Origin: an uncultured Treponema sp.
Lineage (GTDB): Bacteria; Spirochaetota; Spirochaetia; Treponematales; Treponemataceae
DNA length: 12,555 nt
Assembly: GCA_937902445.1 (NCBI GenBank)
Contig: CALELJ010000088.1
Location: 1-12,555, forward strand
Reading direction: 5' to 3'
The notes beneath the pieces were generated by a model. The model was not told where the DNA came from and ran no database searches. It saw only the letters and a list, made by a program, of their open reading frames with translations. Made by a program: the position numbers and the translations under genes. Every line of letters starts with the position of its first letter. The stretch's first letter is position 1. Shown in pieces: positions 1 to 6,603 of the stretch.

Positions 1-890
1 GACATAGTGCTGCTTCATACAAAGCATCGTATTCACTTCCGGGTTTCAGATTTGCAAAGCCATCTCTGATAGCCTCGTCTTCCATTGATGAAATCCATAG
101 GGTGGTTGCTTTCCGCGGAACTGATACAACCACAGTTGGCTGGAAAGAAGACTGCATGCTTTCATACAGTGACGAAATTCCAGGTCAGACAGAAGCCCTT
201 TCCTATTTTGAAAGGCAGGACATGGGCATAAAATACACTATCACAGGTCATTCAAAAGGCGGAAATCTTGCCCTCTACACTTTCCTAAAGACTTCAAAAG
301 ATAAAATTTCATCCATAGAAGCCCTTTACAATTTCGACGGCCCTGGATTTTTACAGAAACTCCAGCAAACGGAAAGATATGCAGACATAAAAAAACGCAT
401 ACACACCTTCATCCCCGAAACTTCAATTGTAGGCATGCTTCTGGAACATGAAAAAGATTATACCGTCATAAAAAGCGACCATTCCCTTATCAGCCAGCAC
501 AATGGAATGTTCTGGCAAATCAAGGGTAAAAAGTTTGAGACAAAAACAGGCACTGATTTTTCAAGCCGCGCTCTGGATGAAAGTTTCAGGTCATTTTTGA
601 ACGATCCAGATTTCCAGGCGAAGGACAAGGAATTCTTTGTTGAAACCATATTCAAGGTCCTTGACCAGTGTGGAATAAAAGACTTCAGGGATCTGAATGA
701 CGACAAGCTGAATTCCATGATGAATATCAACAAAGGAATATTTACATCCCTTGTGAACGCCGACAGAAAACAGCAGGAAATTCTTAGAAGAGCCATGAAA
801 ATATTCTTCAATTCATTGAAGAAAGGCTCAATGACTGTGCTTGATGCAGAAATCAGGCCGGCAATTTCGGCTAAGGTAAATAGTCTGTAA
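1..890 (+). CDS. Mbeg1-like / DUF2974 alpha/beta-hydrolase-fold protein, 5'-truncated
   Basis: The frame is open from base 3 to the TAA at 888-890, so the gene starts outside the window; at least 295 residues are visible. The GTG at 102 is internal, because the same frame reads through it without a stop. Two landmarks are seen: VVAFRGTD, a lipase-class-3/Mbeg1-like strand, and a nucleophile elbow GHSKGGN with its serine codon at 252-254. The spacing and the following GNLALYTFL helix match the DUF2974 (Mbeg1-like) family. These are predicted serine hydrolases, often annotated as lipase-like, with no firmly established substrate. No signal peptide can be judged because the N-terminus is missing. 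The 3' end overlaps the convergent ttcA-like gene by 20 nt and no terminator is visible. The family call is fairly secure; the biochemical role is unknown. Confidence 0.8.
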   Translation, partial: HSAASYKASYSLPGFRFAKPSLIASSSIDEIHRVVAFRGTDTTTVGWKEDCMLSYSDEIPGQTEALSYFERQDMGIKYTITGHSKGGNLALYTFLKTSKDKISSIEALYNFDGPGFLQKLQQTERYADIKKRIHTFIPETSIVGMLLEHEKDYTVIKSDHSLISQHNGMFWQIKGKKFETKTGTDFSSRALDESFRSFLNDPDFQAKDKEFFVETIFKVLDQCGIKDFRDLNDDKLNSMMNINKGIFTSLVNADRKQQEILRRAMKIFFNSLKKGSMTVLDAEIRPAISAKVNSL

Positions 891-1578
891 GAATGTTCTT
901 CATCGACTGAAAAAGTTTATTTTTCTTTATTTTGTCTCCACCTGTGAGGAATTCAAGGCTCTTTCTTGCATCCTTCCTTCGGCTGTTGTCCTGATATGTA
1001 CAGGTACAGGTACTTACAATGTATCCCCTTTCAGTTCCGTGATCGATGATGGTCTGTTCATCACTGTAGCAAAGAGGCCTGATTATCTGGCACGGGTAAT
1101 TATTGTATTTCATGACAGGTGGCATTGTGGCAAACTCGCCCTTGTCCAGCATGTTCATAAGCATTGTTTCAAGAATGTCATCAAGATGATGCCCCAGGGC
1201 AATTTTGTTATAACCGTTTTCCATGGCATATCGCAAAAGTTCATTTCTGCGCTGGGTACTGCACCACCAGCAGTTCATCTTATGTCCGCTTTTCACACGG
1301 TTCAGCACGTCAATGAAAATGCTTTCCACATCAACTCCCCATTCCCTGAACATGGATGACAGATTCTCATTCAATGGCGGAGTTATTTCCGAATGGATAT
1401 GTATGCACTTGAATTCAAAATCAGCATTTCTTCTTTTTGAACGCTGGGAAAAATATTCAATGAGAGCAGTAGAATCCTTACCTCCGCTGGCGCCAAGAAG
1501 AATCCTGTCACCCGGTTTTATCATATCGTAATCGAAACAAGCCTTGTCAATGAGGCTGAAAAGAAGAGGTTGTGCCAT
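871..1578 (-). CDS. ttcA: TtcA-family tRNA 2-thiocytidine biosynthesis protein
   Basis: This 235-residue cytosolic PP-loop ATPase fits enzymes that activate a tRNA base with ATP and insert sulfur; TtcA makes 2-thiocytidine at position 32. The PP-loop SGGKDS is at residues 31-36. CWWC supplies Cys103 and Cys106. GHHLDD is at 129-134, followed by the typical ETMLMN helix. A third cysteine region (CTC, 191-193) would complete the Fe-S-binding set of TtcA. The length is shorter than E. coli TtcA (about 310), as in many compact anaerobe versions. No SD is seen. A TATAAT at 1585-1590 ends 6 nt before the ATG, suggesting a leaderless transcript. The gene is convergent with the hydrolase gene and divergent from the pantothenate operon. 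The exact tRNA target is inferred from the family; a related PP-loop thiolase is the alternative. Confidence 0.85.
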   Translation of the reverse strand: MAQPLLFSLIDKACFDYDMIKPGDRILLGASGGKDSTALIEYFSQRSKRRNADFEFKCIHIHSEITPPLNENLSSMFREWGVDVESIFIDVLNRVKSGHKMNCWWCSTQRRNELLRYAMENGYNKIALGHHLDDILETMLMNMLDKGEFATMPPVMKYNNYPCQIIRPLCYSDEQTIIDHGTERGYIVSTCTCTYQDNSRRKDARKSLEFLTGGDKIKKNKLFQSMKNILTDYLP

Positions 1579-1584
1579 GTGAGT

Positions 1585-1590
1585 ATTATA
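1585..1590 (-). promoter_or_regulatory. -10 box of the ttcA-like gene, leaderless type
   Basis: On the minus strand a perfect TATAAT is followed by ACTCAC and then the ATG at 1578. With normal sigma70 geometry transcription would begin at or next to the A of the start codon. No convincing -35 is seen 15-18 bp upstream; that sequence is A/T-rich. Confidence 0.55.
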
Positions 1591-1670
1591 GTAATAAATG
1601 ATTTTTTTTGTTAGTATTATCTCGTCATTTTTTTATTTTTTAAGAGTTTTTATCAGCAAAACGGCGTTCC

Positions 1671-1676
1671 TATAAT
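1671..1676 (+). promoter_or_regulatory. -10 box of the yhdT-panF operon
   Basis: A perfect TATAAT lies on the plus strand in the divergent intergenic region. The predicted start near 1683 gives a leader of about 87 nt before the ATG at 1770. The -35 position is only T-rich. The leader holds a GGAG near 1721 that serves no start codon and a second one, GGAGA at 1759-1763, that serves yhdT. No known riboswitch fold was recognised in the leader. Confidence 0.45.
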
Positions 1677-1769
1677 CTGCTCCTTTGGGAATGCCACGGA
1701 GTTTATCACTTTTTACACACAGGAGTTTTAGTTCAGTTTTATTGAAAATTCATTTTTTGGAGAAACTAA

Positions 1770-2036
1770 ATGGAGAAGTTCTCAAAAGAAGAAAAGCACG
1801 CACAGTGCGTAAGGGAAATCAAAGCCACCCTTATAGCTGCTGCAGTATGCTGTATCTGGCACACAGGTACTGCATTTGTACTCAACGGAAAAGGATTTTA
1901 TTTTCTTGGAATGCCTGCATGGTTTTCAGTTTCAGTGTTTGGAACAATTGTTCTCAGCATTGCATCGGTAATCATCCTTGCAAAGAAAGTTTTCAGGGAC
2001 TTTGAGTACGAGGAAGAACAGGGAGAAGAAAAATGA
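1770..2036 (+). CDS. YhdT-like (DUF997) small membrane protein
   Basis: The product is 88 residues with two predicted transmembrane helices, roughly residues 18-38 and 50-72, and a highly acidic C-terminus (DFEYEEEQGEEK). The ATG is preceded by GGAGA at 1759-1763, a well-placed Shine-Dalgarno. It overlaps panF by 4 nt (ATGA), implying translational coupling. Small DUF997/YhdT proteins are commonly encoded directly upstream of panF in many bacteria. The position therefore supports the family call as much as the sequence does. It is likely an accessory or assembly partner of the symporter, but no biochemical function is established. An aromatic WHTGTAF segment at the end of the first helix fits the family. 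Confidence 0.78.
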   Translation: MEKFSKEEKHAQCVREIKATLIAAAVCCIWHTGTAFVLNGKGFYFLGMPAWFSVSVFGTIVLSIASVIILAKKVFRDFEYEEEQGEEK

Positions 2037-3517
2037 CACACAATCAGATTATCATTCTCACAATCACCTTGGCATATTTGATCATCAATGCCATTGCTGG
2101 AATTATTTACGGAAAAATTTCAGAAAAGAAATCTGTTCTCTCAAAAGAAAAAAAGTATTTTATCGGATCACGCGGACTCGGTGGATTTGTTCTTGCCATG
2201 ACAACCATAGCAACCTACACTTCCGTAAGTTCATTTGTTTCTGGTCCTGGTGCCGCCGGAATGACCTTTGGGTATGCCCAGGTCTGGATTGCAGCTGTAC
2301 AGGTTCCGGTTGTATTTCTAATCCTTGGTGTACTTGGAAACAAGATGGCTATTGTAGGCCGTCGTACCGGTGCAGTTTCTGTTGCAGGATATCTTAAGGC
2401 ACGATACAAAAGCGACGCACTTGTTATCGCTACAAGTCTCCTTATGGTCGCCTTCATCATCGCCCAGATGATTTCCCAGTTTAAAGGCGGAGCAACCTTG
2501 ATTGAATCCATCACTGGAATTCCTTTCAAATGGGCTTTGATCATTTTTGCCCTGACAGTAATCATCTACACTTCTTTCGGAGGATTTACCGCAGTTGCCC
2601 TTACTGATGCCATTCAGGGTGTCGTCATGATGATCGGAACATTCCTTCTGATTTTCTTTGTCCTCAAGGCAGGAGGCGGAATAAGCGGAATCGATGCAGG
2701 GCTGCAGAAAAATCTTCCGGGCGTATATGATGACATGTGGGCTAAATACAAGCCGGGAACTTTGATTTCCTTCTGGATTCTTGTTGGATTTGGAACCCTT
2801 GGACTCCCGCAGACAGCGGTACGTGCCCTTGGATTCAACAGCACCAAATCGCTTAAAAAGGCAATGGTCATCGGAACCATAACATGTTCCTTCATTCTGG
2901 TTGGAATGCACCTTGCCGGATGCTGGGCTGGAGCAATCGCAGACAAAAGCATGGTAAAGACTTCAGATTATTTCATTCCGTTTGTAGTCCAGAACATCAT
3001 GCCTGTGGGACTTGCCGGAATTTTCCTCGCAGCTCCTATGGCAGCAGTTATGTCCACAGTCGACTCACTGCTTCTTCTTGCGGCTGTAGCAATACTCAAG
3101 GATCTCTACAAAACTTACGTCGTGAAAAATGACAGGGAAAAACTTGCCGCATACGAAAAGCACTTCAAGCTTTCTTCGGCCCTCATTGTTCTTGCCACAG
3201 GTGCTGTAGTTGTTTTCTTTACACTTCACGCGTCAAAGATTATCTTCTTCCTGAATCTTTTTGCTTTCGGAGGTCTTGAATGTTCATTCTTCTGGCCTCT
3301 TGTTGGCGGACTTTTCTGGAAGAAGGGAACAAAAGAAGCCGCCCTTGGATCATCTCTGGGTGCTGTAGCAGTCTACATACTCTGCCATTATTTCGTTCAC
3401 ATAGCCGGAATCAATGCCGTCGTCTGGGGACTTCTTGCAGGCGGAATAATCTACTTTGCAACAGGATTCATACAAAAAAAATATCCTGATGCAGACGTCC
3501 TTGAAAACTGCTTCTAA
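2033..3517 (+). CDS. panF: Sodium/pantothenate symporter PanF
   Basis: The 494-residue inner-membrane protein belongs to the sodium:solute symporter (SSS, LeuT-fold) family and is full length for PanF, with about 12-13 hydrophobic segments. The SSS signature is seen around residues 179-200 (YTSFGGFTAV...TDAIQG). An N-terminal region with KKYFIGSRGLGG at 40-51 and SFVSGPGAAG at 67-76 is typical of PanF/YodF-type transporters. The protein would import pantothenate with Na+ for coenzyme A synthesis. It overlaps the upstream YhdT-like gene by ATGA, so the two are one translational unit. The stop is 18 nt before the next gene, whose promoter -35 lies inside the panF 3' end. Substrate assignment rests on family resemblance and on the YhdT partner; another SSS substrate cannot be excluded. 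Confidence 0.87.
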   Translation: MTHNQIIILTITLAYLIINAIAGIIYGKISEKKSVLSKEKKYFIGSRGLGGFVLAMTTIATYTSVSSFVSGPGAAGMTFGYAQVWIAAVQVPVVFLILGVLGNKMAIVGRRTGAVSVAGYLKARYKSDALVIATSLLMVAFIIAQMISQFKGGATLIESITGIPFKWALIIFALTVIIYTSFGGFTAVALTDAIQGVVMMIGTFLLIFFVLKAGGGISGIDAGLQKNLPGVYDDMWAKYKPGTLISFWILVGFGTLGLPQTAVRALGFNSTKSLKKAMVIGTITCSFILVGMHLAGCWAGAIADKSMVKTSDYFIPFVVQNIMPVGLAGIFLAAPMAAVMSTVDSLLLLAAVAILKDLYKTYVVKNDREKLAAYEKHFKLSSALIVLATGAVVVFFTLHASKIIFFLNLFAFGGLECSFFWPLVGGLFWKKGTKEAALGSSLGAVAVYILCHYFVHIAGINAVVWGLLAGGIIYFATGFIQKKYPDADVLENCF

Positions 3518-3528
3518 CGGGTTATAAT
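3501..3528 (+). promoter_or_regulatory. sigma70-type promoter of the 3536-4087 membrane-protein gene
   Basis: TTGAAA (3501-3506) and a perfect TATAAT (3523-3528) are separated by 16 bp. The -10 ends 7 nt before the ATG at 3536, so transcription should start at or beside the start codon. The -35 lies within the last codons of panF. No SD is seen before the ATG. Confidence 0.65.
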
Positions 3529-3535
3529 TGTCTGT

Positions 3536-4087
3536 ATGGAAAACAAATCTATACAGACAAATCCTCAGGCCCAGCAGATGAAAAAAGTGGGCTTTTTCAT
3601 GAACATAGCCATGGGAATCACGGTGAGCGTCATACTTTCCACCCATGGCGTCCTTGCTTCAGGCCATTTTGCACTTCCTATGCTGATCATCAGCATGGTC
3701 ATCTCATGCATACTTGCCCTTTGCATAGGATTTTTTCTTCCTGTAAAACCGGTCAAGGATAAATTGACTGGAAACATGAAGATGCCGGCAAAATTTCTTG
3801 TGGCCAACGTAATCACAAACATATTCTATGTATTCATCATCACCACGGTAAACACAACCCTGATGATAACGATGGCAAAACACAACATGGACATAAACAA
3901 TGTACCGGCTTCCGTGCCCCGCCCAAGTATTCTTGCTGCCCTTCCAAGATCGTGGCTTTCAAGCTACATAGTTTCCTATGTGGTCACACTTATTCTTGAA
4001 CCCATTTACCTTAAGATGGCTTTCAAGAAATATGGTGTAAAACCAGGGCCTGCCCCACAGATGGATGCTGAAAAAAAAGCTGAATAG
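3536..4087 (+). CDS. Four-helix membrane protein, possibly DUF2798-like
   Basis: The product is 183 residues. Four hydrophobic segments are visible, roughly at 18-41, 45-69, 87-113 and 139-163, followed by a hydrophilic tail. The second half (helix, an N-rich turn VNTTLM, a PRPSILAALPRSW loop, then a helix ending LEPIYLK) resembles the helix-loop-helix pattern of DUF2798 proteins. This was judged by eye and is not certain. The ATG at 3536 has no Shine-Dalgarno but a strong TTGAAA-N16-TATAAT promoter places the transcript start at that codon. A second in-frame ATG (residue 15) also lacks an SD. It may be transcribed alone or also read through from panF, 18 nt upstream. A transport or CoA-related role is only suggested by position. 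The stop is 2 nt from the stop of the convergent cyclo-ligase gene. Confidence 0.75.
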   Translation: MENKSIQTNPQAQQMKKVGFFMNIAMGITVSVILSTHGVLASGHFALPMLIISMVISCILALCIGFFLPVKPVKDKLTGNMKMPAKFLVANVITNIFYVFIITTVNTTLMITMAKHNMDINNVPASVPRPSILAALPRSWLSSYIVSYVVTLILEPIYLKMAFKKYGVKPGPAPQMDAEKKAE

Positions 4088-4089
4088 AA

Positions 4090-4683
4090 TTAAAGGACAA
4101 CATCCACACAAATGTCGTTTTCATCCACAGGAACAGAATCGACAACCTGAACACTGTAACAGATTCCGCAGATCCATGGTTTGCCTCTGCCATGCTCTGC
4201 GGTCTTTTTTTTCAGGTCAGAAAGGAATTTATCATAGAAACCTTTTCCACGGCCAAGACGGCTGTTGTCTTTTCCAAATGCCAGTCCCGGAACAAGAACA
4301 AGAATCTCGTCGCCCCTCAAATCAGACAGAAGACAATCTAAATCACACTTTTCAAGTTCCGCCTTAGGTTCAGGAATTCCCCACTTGTTTACTTCAGTCT
4401 GGCTGTTTGGTTCCGCAGTAAGGAAATAGAATTCCATGTCACTGGTTCCGTCGATGATTCTTGGAATCAAAACTTTTTTTTCCTGCTGCAATGCCGCACG
4501 CAAAACTGGAAGAACATCAACTTCATCATTCATTGGCATGAATCCAAAAATACATTTGACCTTGGTAAATATTTCCGACTGGATGACTGCCACGCATTTT
4601 GACATGCTCTCAAAGGATTTTCCGACAGGATCAAGACCTGCAAGCGCAGTTTTCATTTCTTTTCTAAGTTCCGCCTTTGTCAT
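4090..4683 (-). CDS. 5-formyltetrahydrofolate cyclo-ligase
   Basis: The 197-residue cytosolic enzyme uses ATP to convert 5-formyl-THF to 5,10-methenyl-THF, returning a storage folate to one-carbon metabolism. Family landmarks in order: the N-terminal KAELRKEM helix; GIPEP at 102-106; VPGLAFGKDNSRLGRGKGFYD at 131-151, which contains the nucleotide-binding glycine-rich loop; and a C-terminal GICYSVQ...VPVDENDICVD segment. The usual RxGxGxGYYD loop is here RLGRGKGFYD, one Gly replaced by Lys, which is common in the family. Length is normal. The start ATG has no Shine-Dalgarno. An extended -10 (TGG TAGAAT) ends 6 nt upstream. The gene converges on the preceding membrane-protein gene with a 2-nt gap. 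Confidence 0.9.
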   Translation of the reverse strand: MTKAELRKEMKTALAGLDPVGKSFESMSKCVAVIQSEIFTKVKCIFGFMPMNDEVDVLPVLRAALQQEKKVLIPRIIDGTSDMEFYFLTAEPNSQTEVNKWGIPEPKAELEKCDLDCLLSDLRGDEILVLVPGLAFGKDNSRLGRGKGFYDKFLSDLKKKTAEHGRGKPWICGICYSVQVVDSVPVDENDICVDVVL

Positions 4684-4689
4684 GGCCCT

Positions 4690-4698
4690 ATTCTACCA
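4690..4698 (-). promoter_or_regulatory. Extended -10 of the cyclo-ligase gene, leaderless type
   Basis: The minus strand reads TGG TAGAAT, then AGGGCC and the ATG at 4683. The TGn extension can compensate for the missing -35. The 6-nt gap predicts initiation at the start codon. The AGGG immediately before the ATG is too close to act as an SD. Confidence 0.5.
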
Positions 4699-4802
4699 CA
4701 TCGATGAAATTAAATCTTCCACACTAGGCAACCGACGGCGTTTTTCCTTTTCCGCATATCTCAGATATAAGCGAGTTTCTTGAAATTTATGCTGAAAACT
4801 AA

Positions 4803-4835
4803 TTGCCCTATATGGTAGAAAGTTATAAAATAACT
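4803..4835 (+). promoter_or_regulatory. Candidate promoter and overlapping inverted repeat upstream of the AspT-like gene
   Basis: TATAAA at 4824-4829 is a plausible -10, with TTGCCC at 4803-4808 as a weak -35 (15-bp spacer). The -10 is embedded in a perfect 6-bp inverted repeat, AGTTAT (4821-4826) and ATAACT (4830-4835), around AAA. This could be an operator. The predicted leader is about 30 nt and carries GAGGA at 4856-4860. Confidence 0.4.
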
Positions 4836-4867
4836 GAACTTTAATTATTTAATTCGAGGAATCTACT

Positions 4868-6082
4868 ATGGTTACTTATTTGTCAGCTGTCTGCTCGTCA
4901 GCTCTGTCAATCATCTTCATCGTATTTTTAATCGGTGCAGTTGGATACCTTGTTGGCGCAATCAGCGTTAAAGGCATTTCTCTTGGAACAGCAGGTGTTC
5001 TTCTTATTGCACTCTGCTATGGTGTTCTCATCCAGTACTACCCTCACTTCAGCATTGGTGAAAAACAGATTGTACTTTGGAGCGACAAGATCAAGGCAAA
5101 CTTCTCTATCGTTTCAAATATCGGAACAGCTCTCTTCGTTACAGCTGTAGGTCTCATTGCAGGTCCAAAATTCTTCAGAACATTCAACAGAAGCTCAATC
5201 GCATACCTTGTAATGGGAATCGTTGTCATCGGTCTTGGAGCCCTCACAGCAATCATCTGTGTAAAGCTTGACGACAACCTCAGCGCAAACATGGCAGCAG
5301 GTCTTCTTACTGGTGGACTTACATCAACACCTGGTTTCTCAGCAGCTAAGGAAGCCGTTGAAGGCGCAGCTCAGGATGAAATCTCAGCAGGTTACGGAAT
5401 CGCATACCTTTATGGTGTTCTCGGTGTAGTTCTTTTTGTTCAGATCGTTCCAAAAATCCTCAAGATCGACATCGCAAAGGAAAGAGAATCTTTCGTTGCA
5501 GCAGGTTCAGTTACAATCCCAGAACCAAAGGGAAAGCTTTTCAAGATTGAAGAATTCGGTTTCTTCCCATTCTTCCTTGCCGTAGCAATCGGATGTCTCA
5601 TCGGTGCTATCAAGATCCCTATCGGTGGCGGTTCATACTTCTCTCTCGGTAATTCAGGCGGAACTTTGATCGGCGGCCTCATCATCGGTCACTTCGGAAA
5701 GATCGGATGTCTTGACTGCCGTCTTTCAAAGCAGACACTTAACTTCATGCGCGAACTTGGTCTCGTACTCTTCCTTATCGGTGCGGGCGTTCCAGGTGGA
5801 GTAAACTTCGTTTCAAACGTAAAGCTTTCATACTTCATCTACGGTGCAATCATGACAACAGTTCCAATGATCGTAGGTTATGTTTTTGCACGCTACGTAT
5901 TCAAGCTTTCGATCTTCAACAACCTTGGTTCAATTACAGGTGGTATGACTTCTACTCCAGCTCTCGGTACACTTATCGCTACAGCCGGAACAGACGAAGT
6001 TTCCGCAGCATATGCGGCAACTTACCCACTTGCCCTGGTTTCAATTGTTCTTGCATCAAAGATCATCGTAATGCTTTTCTAA
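4868..6082 (+). CDS. AspT/YidE-family (Asp-Al_Ex) transporter without RCK domains
   Basis: The 404-residue membrane protein has an internal two-fold repeat characteristic of the AspT/YidE/YbjL permeases. GLLTGGLTSTPG (145-156), followed by DEISAGYGIAYLYG, matches GSITGGMTSTPA (354-365), followed by DEVSAAYAATYPLA. GTALFVTAVGLIAGP (86-100) is matched by LGLVLFLIGAGVPGG (297-311). About ten hydrophobic segments are visible. Characterised AspT exchanges aspartate for alanine; the substrate here is unknown. Typical AspT/YidE proteins are about 540-560 residues because two TrkA-C (RCK-C) domains sit between the repeats. Here only about 35 polar residues (200-235) occupy that place. GAGGA at 4856-4860 supports the ATG. 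Codon choice is strongly biased, resembling flaA more than neighbouring genes, which hints at high expression. Confidence 0.8.
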   Translation: MVTYLSAVCSSALSIIFIVFLIGAVGYLVGAISVKGISLGTAGVLLIALCYGVLIQYYPHFSIGEKQIVLWSDKIKANFSIVSNIGTALFVTAVGLIAGPKFFRTFNRSSIAYLVMGIVVIGLGALTAIICVKLDDNLSANMAAGLLTGGLTSTPGFSAAKEAVEGAAQDEISAGYGIAYLYGVLGVVLFVQIVPKILKIDIAKERESFVAAGSVTIPEPKGKLFKIEEFGFFPFFLAVAIGCLIGAIKIPIGGGSYFSLGNSGGTLIGGLIIGHFGKIGCLDCRLSKQTLNFMRELGLVLFLIGAGVPGGVNFVSNVKLSYFIYGAIMTTVPMIVGYVFARYVFKLSIFNNLGSITGGMTSTPALGTLIATAGTDEVSAAYAATYPLALVSIVLASKIIVMLF

Positions 6083-6106
6083 GGCCGTGATCGCATAAAA
6101 CAGAAA

Positions 6107-6223
6107 GGGACTGTCCCAAAAGTATTTTTTTAGGGTCATTGAGCCTATCGAAATGACCAGACCACTAAATATGGTGGTTTCGACAAGCTCAACCACCCTG
6201 AGATATACTTATTGGACAGCCCC
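6107..6223. repeat. 117-bp MITE-like palindromic repeat with two nested hairpins
   Basis: The ends are 19-nt terminal inverted repeats (6107-6125 and 6205-6223) matching at 16 of 19 positions. They begin GGGACTGTCC on the left and GGGGCTGTCC on the right, read inward. Inside are two 25-nt hairpin units in opposite orientation: GGTCATT/AATGACC (6134-6140, 6152-6158) and GGTGGTT/AACCACC (6173-6179, 6191-6197). Their 11-nt loops match at 9 of 11 positions once one is inverted. There is no ORF, so mobility would need a transposase in trans. A T-run follows on the right, so the element may also terminate transcription between the convergent carrier and trxA. A target duplication could not be defined. 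Confidence 0.75.
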
Positions 6224-6279
6224 TTTTTTTATTTAAATAAGAAACAGAATTCTAACTTGATTTTCCACCAAGAAGTTTT

Positions 6280-6591
6280 CTACATGTTCCCCTTGATGAA
6301 TTCCACAAGGCCTTCTTTTGGAACAAAGCCGATGTTCATTCCCGCCTGCTGGCCTTTTTTAAGCACGACCACCGCAGGAATACTCATGATGCCAAACTGC
6401 CTTGAAAGTTCTCCATTTTCATCACAGTCGCAGCTGTAAAATTCAACACTCCCCTTCATTTCTTCAGAAACTTCCTCAAGAACAGGTGCAAGCATCCTGC
6501 ATGGTCCGCACCATGTGGCATTGAAATCGATTACTGCAACATCGGCTGCCGCAGCTTTTGAAATATCATTGTTCTTAATGACTTCAACCAT
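6280..6591 (-). CDS. trxA: Thioredoxin
   Basis: The product is 103 residues, standard length for a cytosolic thioredoxin. The redox site ATWCGPC has Cys28 and Cys31, and the cis-proline is in MSIPAV (Pro72). GFVPKEGLVEFI matches the C-terminal helix region. It reduces disulfides in ribonucleotide reductase, peroxiredoxins and similar targets, and is itself reduced by a thioredoxin reductase. It lies 12 nt downstream of the trxB-like gene on the same strand, with a strong GGAGG (6597-6601) 5 nt before the ATG, so the two form an operon. The third strand carries two extra cysteines, CDC at 54-56, where most thioredoxins have hydrophobic residues such as VDV. Confidence 0.95.
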   Translation of the reverse strand: MVEVIKNNDISKAAAADVAVIDFNATWCGPCRMLAPVLEEVSEEMKGSVEFYSCDCDENGELSRQFGIMSIPAVVVLKKGQQAGMNIGFVPKEGLVEFIKGNM

Positions 6592-6603
6592 AAAAACCTC
6601 CAG

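Noticed and set aside
1683..1769. Riboswitch in the yhdT-panF leader
   Set aside because: The leader is about 87 nt, but I found no recognisable conserved riboswitch core or terminator/antiterminator pair.
2318..2911. 197-codon minus-strand ORF inside panF
   Set aside because: Antisense shadow of panF; composition is low-complexity Ser/Lys/Gly/Asn without family features, and the panF frame is fully convincing.
6228..6279. Separate trxA terminator
   Set aside because: Only a 4-bp CTTG/CAAG stem without a good T-run is seen; the neighbouring palindromic repeat is a better candidate for ending transcription.
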